Of a DNA stretch of 64,000 nucleotides, positions 17,360-25,892 are shown piece by piece (the first letter of the stretch is position 1; each line of letters starts with the position of its first letter). The notes below the pieces were generated by a model. The model saw only the letters and a list, made by a program, of their open reading frames with translations, was not told where the DNA came from and did no database searches. The translations under genes and the position numbers were made by a program. The DNA is taken from NCBI GenBank assembly GCA_947449735.1, contig CANFTB010000014.1, positions 22,958 through 86,957 of the forward strand, read 5' to 3'. This DNA is from Chthoniobacteraceae bacterium. Its GTDB lineage: Bacteria; Verrucomicrobiota; Verrucomicrobiia; Chthoniobacterales; Chthoniobacteraceae.

Positions 17360-18352
17360 CTACGGTGTTGCCGCAAACGCCTTCCACTGTTTTTCAATCT
17401 TCTCCGGGTTTGCGGCGCCGGAATGAATGTAGAGAGCGTAGCGCAGCTTCAGCGTTTGTCCCGGGGCGAGGCTGAGTGGGTTGCCGAAGCTGAGCGCGGC
17501 GCCCATCCAGCCGTCGTCACGCACATGGAAGGGCACGGGGTGATTGTGGTTGGCGGGATGGTCAAACAGCGCGATGCCCTCCTGGACTGAATTTGTCACG
17601 GGGCCGGAATAGTCCACCCAGCGGGCTTTCTTTCGAAAACACCCGGCCTCGTCGACGCCGTCTTCGGAATTCCGGATCGCTCCCCCTCCGTCCTTCACCC
17701 CGATTGTTTTTGCCATGCGTACGCCGATCATTCCGAAAGCCGTGTCGCCGATTTGCACGGCCTCCTTTGCGGGCGTCAGTTGCAGGTCGACCTTGAGCAG
17801 CCATTCTCCTTTTTCAAGTGGCTCGACCGTGAGTGTGCGCCGTTCCTTGAGTACGTCGACACCCTCTTTGGTCCGCCAGAGCGAGGAGGTTTCAACGCTC
17901 GCCGACGTGTCTCCGTCTGTGAGCTTTTCAACGCGCTGGTGGACGATTTTTGCGCCGCTTGTATCGGCCCAAAAACTGGTTCCGTTGATGTCCGCATGCG
18001 AGATCCACACCGAGTTGTGGTGGCTGTGGGTAATCGGGTCGTGCGGATGCCCCAGGCGGGTGAGCGTGTATCCCGAAGGCCCGGTGATGGGAAACAGGTA
18101 GGGGCGCTGCTGGTTCTCGCCAAAGTAGAGCCGTGTCAGCTCCCTGCGGTCGCACTCGAACGCCACCTGGTCCTGCGGCATCGGAACCGCCTGCACCCTG
18201 GGAACCGGCTTGGGTTCGGCGCCTTGCATGGCACAGGTTCCGAGCGCCAAAAGCACCGCGTAGGCGAATCGGCGTGGGGAGCGTTTATCCCGGAAACGGA
18301 ATCTCACGCGGAGACGCTGAGCCGAGGAGGAGAGTAAACAGCTCTGCTTCAT
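17360..18352 (-). CDS. DUF6807 (PmoA-like) family protein, probably exported
   Basis: About 330 residues. ITGPSGYTLTRLGHP, HSHHNSVWISHADINGTSFW and NHNHPVPFHVRDDGWMGAALSF are characteristic of the family annotated as PmoA or DUF6807, found mainly in Planctomycetes, Verrucomicrobia and Bacteroidetes near sugar-degradation genes. Its reaction is unknown; the His-rich HSHHN motif could bind metal. A hydrophobic stretch (AYAVLLALGTCAMQGAE) is the likely signal peptide. The ATG at 18352 places the first codons inside an intergenic repeat arm; a GTG at 18307 would give a more compact signal peptide. Confidence 0.8.
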   Translation of the reverse strand: MKQSCLLSSSAQRLRVRFRFRDKRSPRRFAYAVLLALGTCAMQGAEPKPVPRVQAVPMPQDQVAFECDRRELTRLYFGENQQRPYLFPITGPSGYTLTRLGHPHDPITHSHHNSVWISHADINGTSFWADTSGAKIVHQRVEKLTDGDTSASVETSSLWRTKEGVDVLKERRTLTVEPLEKGEWLLKVDLQLTPAKEAVQIGDTAFGMIGVRMAKTIGVKDGGGAIRNSEDGVDEAGCFRKKARWVDYSGPVTNSVQEGIALFDHPANHNHPVPFHVRDDGWMGAALSFGNPLSLAPGQTLKLRYALYIHSGAANPEKIEKQWKAFAATP

Positions 18353-18397
18353 TTGGTTCTGTAAATTCTCTCCGCGTCCTCCGCGGCTCCGCGTGAT
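18303..18397. repeat. Intergenic palindromic repeat pair, copy 2
   Basis: Left arm CTCACGCGGAGACGCTGAGC from 18303 and inverted right arm CCTCCGCGGCTCCGCGTGAT ending near 18397. It matches the arms of copy 1 at 5745-5854 and overlaps the annotated 5' end of the DUF6807 gene. Confidence 0.6.
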
Positions 18398-18416
18398 ACC
18401 TTCTTTTCGCCAGTTA

Positions 18417-21362
18417 CTATTTGATTCCGCTGATCAGCCAGGCGACAAAGTCGGCCACTTCGTCGGGTTGGCAGGTGTTGATGAGCCCCGGCGGCATCAG
18501 GGACACGGGCGAGGCCTCGACTTTAGCCACATCCTTGCGGGCGAAGTCCCGGACATCAGACGGGGCGAAAAGGTTTTCGAGAATCTGCACGAGGTCGGGG
18601 CCTTCGTTGACGAGCCTCCCCATGTGCACCGTGCCGTCCTTGAGCGTCACGGTTGAAGTTCCGTACTGGTCGCTGATGACCTTGCTCGGTTCCGTGATGC
18701 TTTCGATGATTTCGCGCACGGAAAACCGACCGCCGAGTAGCGTAAGGTCCGGACCGACCGCGCCGCCATCGCCCTGAAAGGCGTGGCATGCCGCGCACCC
18801 TGTTTCACGGAAGAGCGTCTTGCCGCGTTCGAGGTTGCGCTCCGTCTTCATGAGCGGTTCGACGCGTGCCACGAGTTCATCCGTCGACCAGTTTTTGACA
18901 AACAGCCGGGAGGCCACGGGTGGCGCCGGGCGCGACTCCGGTTTTGCGTCAAGAATGGCTTGCAGAGCCGTTCTGTCAGCCGCGTCGAGGGGGTCGTTTG
19001 TGAACGACTCGACAGCGTCCTTGCGAATGCTCGCGATGAACTTGCCCAGGTTTCCCGGCTTGTTGAAGTCCTCCCTCAGGAACCACCGGAAGTAGCTTTC
19101 GCGGGTGGCCTGGGTCCAGCCCGATTTGACGAGGCGCAGGCAGGCGGCGTAGGTGACCTGGTCCTCCTGGCTTGCGGCCTTTTGAAAGAGCGAGTGGATC
19201 TTTGCAACCGCCATCGGGGACTCCCATTTCACCAGGAGCTGCGCAGCCTCGGCGTTGAAGCGGGTGTCTGTGGCAGGCAACGCGGCGTGTAGTTGTGCCA
19301 GCAGCGTGTTCCTCTGCTCTCCCTCGGGCGCCCCCAGGCGAACTGTCAGCACTTGAAGCGCACGCAGCACGTCGACGCGCGTCGCATCGTCCAGTTTCGC
19401 GGAGGAAAGCGCGGCTAGGTTTTGGAAGAGAGCGCCCTTGTGCTCGGATTTTCCGAGGCGCGCGAGGGCCAGTGTCGTCTGCACAACGGCCTGGGGTTCT
19501 TTCAGGCTCAGGGCCTGCGTCGCCCAGTCGGAGGGGGTCCGAAACTCCAGCAGCGTCCGGGCTGCGAAGCGGATGAAGCGGTCCTTGTGCGCGAGGTTGT
19601 CGAGTGCCAGCGCAAGGGAGGCCGAGTCTGTTGCGTGGTAGTTGTCCTCGAGCTTGTGGCGGAGCGCCCGGAGCGCCTTAGCCTCGGGATCTCCCGCGGG
19701 AACGGCGGTCGTGACAGCCTCCTTGCCGGTGTAGGCGATGCGATACAACGCGCTGCTCCCCTTGCGCGAGCCCACGGTAAAGTATAGCGAACCGTCCTTG
19801 GGCCCCACGACAATGTCGGTGAGCGGCAGGGGTTTGCCTTCGGCAAAAACCTCCAGATCCGCGCCGTAGGAAGCACCCTGTTCGCGCATGTGCAACGCAT
19901 AGATCTTCCCATAGGTCCAGTCGGCGATGTACAGCGCCTCCTGGTATTTTGCGGGGAAACGCGTTCCGTATCCGAAGGCGACCCCGGTGGGGCTGCCTCT
20001 GCCGACATTAACGACGGGCGGCAGAGAGTCGGCGTAGTCCTCAGGCCATTTGCCGGAAAGGCTGCGCCACCCGAACTCCGCGCCGTCGACCAGGTGGCAG
20101 ACGCGCGTGGGGCGGTACCAGGGCAGGGTGAGGTCCCACTCCATGTCGGCGTCGTAGGTGAAGAGCTCGCCGTCGCGGTTATACGCCGCGTCGTATTCGT
20201 TGCGGAGTCCGGATGAGACGAGTGTCCAGTCCTGGCCGTCGGGTGACATGCGGCAGATGTAGCCGCCGGGCGCGCCGGCGCCCGCCATGAATCCGTGCCC
20301 CATCATCTTGGGAAGGATGAGGTCGTCGGCCCAGATCGGCGGGACTTGATGGTGCTGGATCTCGGTCAGGCGGGTGGAGTTGCCGCAGACCACTGTGATG
20401 CTCTTGCCGCCCGGGGTGAGCAGCAGCGCGTGCGGGCCGTGGTCGCCTTGGCCGTTGATCTTGCGCAGCAGTTCCACCTTGTCCAAAACGTCATCGCCAT
20501 TCGTGTCAGTGACCCGGTACACGCCGGAACCCGTGCCGTAGACGCCCTCGCGGCAGACCATGACGTAGAGGCTGTCAAAGGCCCAGAGCAGGCCGTTGGC
20601 GTGTCCGATATCGACGGGAATGGGCTCGATTTTGGTGTCCTCGGGATTGCCTCCCACCGGCGGAGGCGTGATGCGCACCAGCTTGCCGTTAATGTCGGAG
20701 GCGATGAGACGCCCTTTGGGATCGGAACACATCGCCACCCAGGAGCCCTCCGAATCGCTCAGGGAGTGGAGCAACTCGGCTTTGAACCCGTCTGGCACTT
20801 TGATTTGGCTGCTGGTGGCAACGCCGGATTTTTGTAGGTCGAATGCCTTGCCCCAGGGGGCCTCTCCGTAGCTCTTGAGCACCTGGGCGGGTTTGAGTTC
20901 CTCCGATGTAGTCGGAGCGGCTAGCCAGGTTCCGTCGGTTTCCAGCCTGCGCTTGGAGCCGTCCGGAAGGGCGATCTCAAGCTCGATGGCGAGCCCCGCC
21001 ATTCCGCCCTCGTTCGTGGCCTCCACGCGCACCTTGTTTGCGCCGGACTGAAGGCTGGAGCGTACGTCGGCATCGCTGGGTTTGTTCCAGTCTTCGTTGG
21101 TGACCACCTGCTTGCCGTTGATGAAGACTTTGCAGCCATTGTCGCAGGCCACCCGGGCCCGGGCGCTCACGGGCGGCGCGGAGAGAAGGAATTCCTTTTC
21201 AAAAAAGGCCTTCGGCGTGGCCTTGCCCTGCGACCAGATCCATTTCAACGCCCCCTGCGTAGAGGCCGGCGGAAGTTCTGCGGGATCGGCGCCGATGACG
21301 GAAACGGGCGCGCTCGAGAGCAGGAGTGAAAGGAGAACCGGGGTGAAGTGCGGGTGTTTCAT
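18417..21362 (-). CDS. PVC-type haem-binding membrane-bound dehydrogenase protein
   Basis: 981 residues. Signal peptide, then at about residues 35-160 a galactose-binding/PA14-like module (LKWIWSQGKATPKAFFEKEF, CDNGCKVFINGKQVV). Residues about 190-560 form the propeller typical of the PVC dehydrogenase family (VAMCSDPKGRLIASDINGKL, TYDADMEWDLTLPWYRPTRV, IADWTYGKIYALHM). Then a HEAT-rich region, and at the C-terminus a single c-type haem site, CAACH in FRETGCAACHAFQGDGGAVG, with SITEPSKVISDQY behind it as in the C-terminal putative haem-binding domain. It is probably a periplasmic oxidoreductase; substrate unknown. Adjacent to DUF6807 and NHL genes on the same strand. Confidence 0.9.
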   Translation of the reverse strand: MKHPHFTPVLLSLLLSSAPVSVIGADPAELPPASTQGALKWIWSQGKATPKAFFEKEFLLSAPPVSARARVACDNGCKVFINGKQVVTNEDWNKPSDADVRSSLQSGANKVRVEATNEGGMAGLAIELEIALPDGSKRRLETDGTWLAAPTTSEELKPAQVLKSYGEAPWGKAFDLQKSGVATSSQIKVPDGFKAELLHSLSDSEGSWVAMCSDPKGRLIASDINGKLVRITPPPVGGNPEDTKIEPIPVDIGHANGLLWAFDSLYVMVCREGVYGTGSGVYRVTDTNGDDVLDKVELLRKINGQGDHGPHALLLTPGGKSITVVCGNSTRLTEIQHHQVPPIWADDLILPKMMGHGFMAGAGAPGGYICRMSPDGQDWTLVSSGLRNEYDAAYNRDGELFTYDADMEWDLTLPWYRPTRVCHLVDGAEFGWRSLSGKWPEDYADSLPPVVNVGRGSPTGVAFGYGTRFPAKYQEALYIADWTYGKIYALHMREQGASYGADLEVFAEGKPLPLTDIVVGPKDGSLYFTVGSRKGSSALYRIAYTGKEAVTTAVPAGDPEAKALRALRHKLEDNYHATDSASLALALDNLAHKDRFIRFAARTLLEFRTPSDWATQALSLKEPQAVVQTTLALARLGKSEHKGALFQNLAALSSAKLDDATRVDVLRALQVLTVRLGAPEGEQRNTLLAQLHAALPATDTRFNAEAAQLLVKWESPMAVAKIHSLFQKAASQEDQVTYAACLRLVKSGWTQATRESYFRWFLREDFNKPGNLGKFIASIRKDAVESFTNDPLDAADRTALQAILDAKPESRPAPPVASRLFVKNWSTDELVARVEPLMKTERNLERGKTLFRETGCAACHAFQGDGGAVGPDLTLLGGRFSVREIIESITEPSKVISDQYGTSTVTLKDGTVHMGRLVNEGPDLVQILENLFAPSDVRDFARKDVAKVEASPVSLMPPGLINTCQPDEVADFVAWLISGIK

Positions 21363-21717
21363 TGCGAAAAAGGGTGGGGTCTTTTATGAGGGGCGGCGGG
21401 CGGTTGGCCGGGACGAAGCCGTCCTGCCGGTAGAAATACTCGCGGGAATGCTTTTTCATAGGAACTACCTCTTTCCAAGGCAAATTGTGACCGCGCATAG
21501 GTAGGGCGATCTGGACCGGTTGCGTTTGTCCTCGGCGATGGCGGGGCGCCCGCCGGCTTCGGAAGGAAACGGGAAAGACGGCTTAGGGCGGGGCGCGTCA
21601 CGGGGGGGGGAATGTACCCGACTGCCTCAGGCTGTGTTCTCACCGAAGACAATCCGCGGCGCCGCTCCTTTTTTGCAGCCATGTATCGGCGACCTCTTCA
21701 TAATTGGAGCTTCCCCT

Positions 21718-22569
21718 ATGAAACGCCTCCTTTCCGCCATCGCTTCCGCCGCCGTTTGTTCCGCTCTGCACGCCCAGCAGCCCGCTGCACCCGCGGCCTC
21801 CGCTCCCGCGCCGGGCGAGCCCACGAACGCTGCCGAGGCTGCTGCCAAGAAGGCTGCGGCGGAGGCCGCTCTCGATGCGAAATACGCGGCGTGGGTGGAC
21901 ACCTTGCCGGCGGATGCGCAGGCTTGGGAGCGGGTGCTGCAGCAAAATCTCGGGTCGTTTTACCTGCCCATCCACAAGCGCGAAAAGGTTGCCAACACTT
22001 CGAATGCCTGGGATTTCGTGCAGGACGACCCGAAGATTCCGCGGGTGCTTTTGATCGGGGACTCCGTGTCCCGCGCCTATACCCAGGGCGTTCGCAAGGC
22101 GCTCGCCGGCAAGGCGAACGTCCACCGGGCGCCGGAAAACTGCGGGCCCACGGCGAACGGGGTGAAGAAGATCGAGGTGTGGCTGGGCGAGGGGAAGTGG
22201 GATGTGATTCACTTCAATTTCGGCATTCACGACCGCGGCACTCCCGTTGCGGATTACACCAAGCGTCTGGGCGAGCTTGTGGAGCGCATGGGAAAGACGG
22301 GCGCGAAGCTGATGTGGGCCACGACCACTCCGATTCCGGATGATGCGGCGAAAAACCAGTTTGCAAAGTCGATCGTAGAGCGCAACGCCGCCGCCGCCGA
22401 GGTCATGTCCGCTCACAAGGTGGCCGTGGACGACTTGTACTCCGCGATCCAGCCCGAGCTTGCGAGCCTCCAGAACCCGAACGACGTGCACTTCAAGCCG
22501 GAGGGAAATGACTTTCTCGCCGCTCGCGTCGCGGCCGCCGTTGAAAAGCTTTTGGGAGAGAAAAAGTAG
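21718..22569 (+). CDS. SGNH/GDSL-type hydrolase, exported
   Basis: About 283 residues: signal peptide (MKRLLSAIASAAVCSALHAQ), Ala/Pro-rich linker, then an SGNH fold. Block I is LLIGDSVSRAYTQGV (nucleophile Ser), the Asn/Gly blocks include VIHFNFGIHDRGTPV, and block V is LQNPNDVHFKPEGNDFLA with the Asp-x-His pair. Such enzymes remove acyl groups from carbohydrates or cleave esters; here acetyl removal from polysaccharide is an inference from the secreted-enzyme neighbourhood. Start chosen at the signal peptide. Confidence 0.87.
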   Translation: MKRLLSAIASAAVCSALHAQQPAAPAASAPAPGEPTNAAEAAAKKAAAEAALDAKYAAWVDTLPADAQAWERVLQQNLGSFYLPIHKREKVANTSNAWDFVQDDPKIPRVLLIGDSVSRAYTQGVRKALAGKANVHRAPENCGPTANGVKKIEVWLGEGKWDVIHFNFGIHDRGTPVADYTKRLGELVERMGKTGAKLMWATTTPIPDDAAKNQFAKSIVERNAAAAEVMSAHKVAVDDLYSAIQPELASLQNPNDVHFKPEGNDFLAARVAAAVEKLLGEKK

Positions 22570-22685
22570 CGTCCCGGTGCCTGGCATTCCGGCGTTTGGA
22601 GGACAGAGCGCTGCGGGCTAGCCCGCGTTTTTAGCGGTTCCTACGGAGTGCGCGCCCGTGTAGCTTCGCCACCCCACCCTTTATT

Positions 22686-23396
22686 GTGAAAGCACAGCTT
22701 CCCAAACACCCCACCCGTCTCTATCTCATCCGCCATGGCGAAGTAGAGGAGCGTTATCACCGCATCTTCGGCGGTTCCCGCATCGACATGTCCCTTTCCC
22801 CGCTCGGACACGAGCATGCAAGTGCGCTGGCGGACTGGTTCGGAGACAGCCCTTTGGACGCGGTTTACACGAGTCCGATGCTGCGGGCGCGGCTGACTGC
22901 GGGACCCTTGCTGCAGGCTCGCGGCATCGAGCCGGTGGTGCTGCCGGATCTTCGCGAGGTGGACTTCGGGGACTGGACCGGGTTTCGCTGGTTCGAGATT
23001 CAGGAGAAGTTTGGAGTGATCGCCTACGATTGGCTGGAGACGCTTGATCGGGCGGGGATTCCCAATGGCGAGTCGGCGGGGACGCTGCTCGGTCGTGTCC
23101 GGCCGTGCGTCCAGAGGATTGTGGATGAGAACGCGCACAAGAGCGTCGCCGTGGTGTGCCATGGCGGAATCGTGCGTGCGGTGCTATCGCTGCTTTTGGA
23201 GGTGCCTCTCGCCCACATGGCGCATTTCAACATCGATTACGGCAGTGTCACGATGGTCGAACTCCAGCCCAACAAGAAGCACGCGCTCGAGGTTGAACTC
23301 CTCAATTTCTGCCCGCACACCGACCGCGCCGGGGCGCGTTCGCATTCGGCGGAACGCGGCGCAGCGGGCGCGGGACTTTCGCCGAAGGGCGCGTGA
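22686..23396 (+). CDS. Histidine phosphatase superfamily protein
   Basis: 236 residues from a GTG at 22686, preceded by a C-rich tract. The phosphohistidine motif is RLYLIRHGEVEE, followed by LSPLGHEHASALADWF, VYTSPMLRARLTA and the second catalytic His in VVCHGGIVRAVLS. REVDFGDWTGF matches the phosphoglycerate-mutase-like/alpha-ribazole phosphatase branch. Cytosolic. The substrate is open: alpha-ribazole-5'-phosphate, phosphoglycerate or other phosphomonoesters. No cobalamin genes are nearby. Confidence 0.88.
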   Translation: MKAQLPKHPTRLYLIRHGEVEERYHRIFGGSRIDMSLSPLGHEHASALADWFGDSPLDAVYTSPMLRARLTAGPLLQARGIEPVVLPDLREVDFGDWTGFRWFEIQEKFGVIAYDWLETLDRAGIPNGESAGTLLGRVRPCVQRIVDENAHKSVAVVCHGGIVRAVLSLLLEVPLAHMAHFNIDYGSVTMVELQPNKKHALEVELLNFCPHTDRAGARSHSAERGAAGAGLSPKGA

Positions 23397-23455
23397 AGCG
23401 CCTTCCCCTCAAGGAACCGGCGCTGGTGCTCCTTAATGAACCGGCGCTGGTGTTG

Positions 23456-24385
23456 CTACTGGGCAGCCGCGGGTGCCGCTGCTTTGGGCGCGGGCGCTGT
23501 CTTGGCGTCCATGTTTGTTGCGATGTCGCCGGGGGCCATCGGTGTCGGCGCGCCGTCTTGCGGTACCGGAAGTTTTGCGCTCCAGAGAACGCCGTTGGTG
23601 ACGAAGCGACGCTGTCCCTCCACGGTCCAGTTGCGGTGCAGGTCGCACCCCGTGAACGCGAAACTGCGGCCGCCGTTGGGGCGTTCGTATGCCCACGCGA
23701 CCACCTCGGGACGCTCCGCGTGGCTGCGCGCATCCGCTGTGGAACGCGATTTCTCAGGCACCACTCCGCTGAGCAGGGGGACGATCCCGCTGCTGAAGTG
23801 GAGGTTGTACAGCCACCCGTCGAGCGGCGCCGCGAAGGCCGCCACTCCGTTGAGCGCGGCGTGTTTTGGAAACTGCGAGAACTCCATGTCCCAGTGCCCG
23901 CGGCAGCCGATGTCTTTTTTCCAGACGCCGCCGAGCCACTGCTGGACTTCATCCGCACGGTCCTCGGGAACATCCACCGCCTGGTGGAGCATCACGAGGC
24001 CCGCGCCCGAGGCGACCAGTCCTTTCATCACTTCCCAGCGCGATTGGTCCAGAAAGGGAAGCTTCGTGCCGCCGTCGGCAAACACCACGACTGCGCGTGC
24101 GTTCTTGAAAACTGCCTCGTTTTTGGGCCAACCGTCAGCGACCATTACAGGCAAGACGCCCGGGGACTTGCGGAGCCAGTCCGCTAGCATGGCACAGCCC
24201 GCGAAGTACTCGTGCTGCCCCGCCTTGTTGCTGGTGCTGCCCGCGAGCAGCACGATCTTGGCGAGTGACGGATCGGTTGAGTCGACTTCGAGCGGCACCT
24301 TGCGCTGTTCCTCCGTGAGATCCGCGCGGGCGGGAAGGGCGGCGAGAATGGAAAGCGACAGGGGGAGGAGCAGGGTGCGGCGCAT
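23456..24385 (-). CDS. ThuA domain protein, exported (first of two)
   Basis: About 309 residues: signal peptide (MRRTLLLPLSLSILAALPAR), then a glutamine-amidotransferase-like ThuA fold with ARAVVVFADGGTKLPFLDQS, SGAGLVMLHQAVDVPED, HWDMEFSQFPKHAALNGV, AWAYERPNGGRSFAFTGCD and HRNWTVEGQRRFVTNGVLWSA. ThuA is linked to trehalose/sugar use in Sinorhizobium; secreted PVC homologues accompany sugar dehydrogenases and sulfatases. The tail is Ala/Pro rich. Located downstream of the DUF1501 gene on the same strand. Confidence 0.88.
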   Translation of the reverse strand: MRRTLLLPLSLSILAALPARADLTEEQRKVPLEVDSTDPSLAKIVLLAGSTSNKAGQHEYFAGCAMLADWLRKSPGVLPVMVADGWPKNEAVFKNARAVVVFADGGTKLPFLDQSRWEVMKGLVASGAGLVMLHQAVDVPEDRADEVQQWLGGVWKKDIGCRGHWDMEFSQFPKHAALNGVAAFAAPLDGWLYNLHFSSGIVPLLSGVVPEKSRSTADARSHAERPEVVAWAYERPNGGRSFAFTGCDLHRNWTVEGQRRFVTNGVLWSAKLPVPQDGAPTPMAPGDIATNMDAKTAPAPKAAAPAAAQ

Positions 24386-24461
24386 GGGGAAAGAGCGGGG
24401 GAGGGTTTTGGGAAAGGGCACGGATCTCTGGGATACGAGAGGCCGTGGCGGGATGCGAATT

Positions 24462-25889
24462 TTAGACGAACAGGTCGTGCACCACGCGGCCGTGGACATC
24501 AGTGAGGCGGAAGTCGCGGCCCGCGTAGCGGTAGGTGAGCGCCTCGTGTTCGAGGCCGAGCGCGTGCAGCAGCGTTGCGTGGAGGTCGTGCATGTGCACT
24601 TTGTTGACGACGGCGTGGTGGCCCCATTCGTCCGTCTCTCCGTAGGTGAACCCGGGCTTGAAGCCGCCGCCGGCGAGCCAGATCGAAAAGCCGGCGGGAT
24701 TGTGGTCGCGGCCCGTTCCATTCTTTTCAGCGTAGGGCGTGCGCCCGAATTCGCCGCCCCACCAGACGATGGTGTCCTCGAGCAGTCCGCGCTGGGCGAG
24801 GTCCGCGAGCAACCCAGCGACCGGCCTGTCCACCGCCTGCGCGTGGTCGCCGTGTTTTTTGAGGTTGGAATGCTGGTCCCACGCGGGGTTGTTGGTGTTG
24901 TCCCCGTAGTTCACCTGCACGAAGCGGACGCCCGATTCGCACAGCCGTCTTGCCAGCAGGCACTGGCGGCCGAAGTTGTCCGTGGCCTTTTCCCCGATGC
25001 CGTACATGGCGAGGGTTTCCGGAGACTCGTCTTCGATGCCCAGCACCCCGGGGGCGGCGCCCTGCATCCGCCAGGCGAGTTCGTAGCTGTGAATCACCGC
25101 TTCCAACTCGCTGTCGCCCGGCTTTTGACGGAGCTGCTCGGCGTTGAGTTCCTGGAGAAAGTCGAACTGGCGGCGCGCCTCGGCGGGTGTCCGAGGGGAA
25201 TGCAAGTTGCCGATCGTGGCGTCCTTGGCAGCGATGCCGGCGCGGCCGATGGCGGTTCCCTGGTAGACGGGCGGCAGGAAGGCGTTGCCGTAGTTGCGAG
25301 GTCCGCCGTTTCCAAGACTGGGGCTGATCGTGACGAAGCCGGGCAGGTTTTCATTCTCCGAACCCAGCCCGTAGGAAATCCATGCGCCCATTGAGGGCCT
25401 CACAAAAGTCGTCGTGCCCGTGTGCAAAAAGAGCGTCGCAGGTCCGTGCGCGATGCCCTCGGTGTGCATCGAACGTACCAGACACAACTTGTCCGCGTGC
25501 TGCGCGATGTTGGGAAACAAATCGGAAGCCCACAACCCGCTCTCTCCGTGCTGGGCGAAGTTCCAAAGCGGGCGCATGACTCGCTGCTGCGGGCTCTTAC
25601 CCGTCTTGGCGAGGCTCCGGAGGTCGGCGAAGTCGAGCATCCTGCCGTCTTCCTGTTGGAGCTTGGGCTTGTAGTCGTACGAGTCCACGTGGCTCACTCC
25701 GCCGGCCATGAACAGGAAAATGATCCGCTTCGCCCGGGGCGCGATTTTCGGCAGGTGCGGCGAGAGCGGGCCTGCGGCGTGCGCGTTGCGGGGAGCGGCG
25801 AGTCCGGCGAGAGCCAGCTGGCCGAAGCCGCAGGCGAGGGTTTGCAGGGCGCGCCGGCGGGAGAGGTTGGGGAGGAGGGGGGCGGGCAT
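24462..25889 (-). CDS. DUF1501 family protein (sulfatase-like fold), Tat-exported
   Basis: 475 residues. The N-terminus has a Tat signal (SRRRALQTLACGFGQLALAG). Conserved blocks: AKRIIFLFMAGGVSHVDSYDYKP, HGESGLWASDLFPNIAQHAD, SMHTEGIAHGPATLFLHTG, GVRFVQVNYGDNTNNPAWDQH and WWGGEFGRTPYAEKNGTGRDH. DUF1501 proteins belong to the alkaline-phosphatase/sulfatase superfamily but lack the formylglycine cassette. They are almost always encoded beside a DUF1549/DUF1553 protein, as here with a three-base gap, which indicates a complex. Role unknown. Confidence 0.92.
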   Translation of the reverse strand: MPAPLLPNLSRRRALQTLACGFGQLALAGLAAPRNAHAAGPLSPHLPKIAPRAKRIIFLFMAGGVSHVDSYDYKPKLQQEDGRMLDFADLRSLAKTGKSPQQRVMRPLWNFAQHGESGLWASDLFPNIAQHADKLCLVRSMHTEGIAHGPATLFLHTGTTTFVRPSMGAWISYGLGSENENLPGFVTISPSLGNGGPRNYGNAFLPPVYQGTAIGRAGIAAKDATIGNLHSPRTPAEARRQFDFLQELNAEQLRQKPGDSELEAVIHSYELAWRMQGAAPGVLGIEDESPETLAMYGIGEKATDNFGRQCLLARRLCESGVRFVQVNYGDNTNNPAWDQHSNLKKHGDHAQAVDRPVAGLLADLAQRGLLEDTIVWWGGEFGRTPYAEKNGTGRDHNPAGFSIWLAGGGFKPGFTYGETDEWGHHAVVNKVHMHDLHATLLHALGLEHEALTYRYAGRDFRLTDVHGRVVHDLFV

Positions 25890-25892
25890 CGT

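Noticed and set aside
23436..25394. 652-codon plus-strand frame across ThuA and DUF1501
   Set aside because: It spans two real genes and their gap on the opposite strand; no signal or domain.
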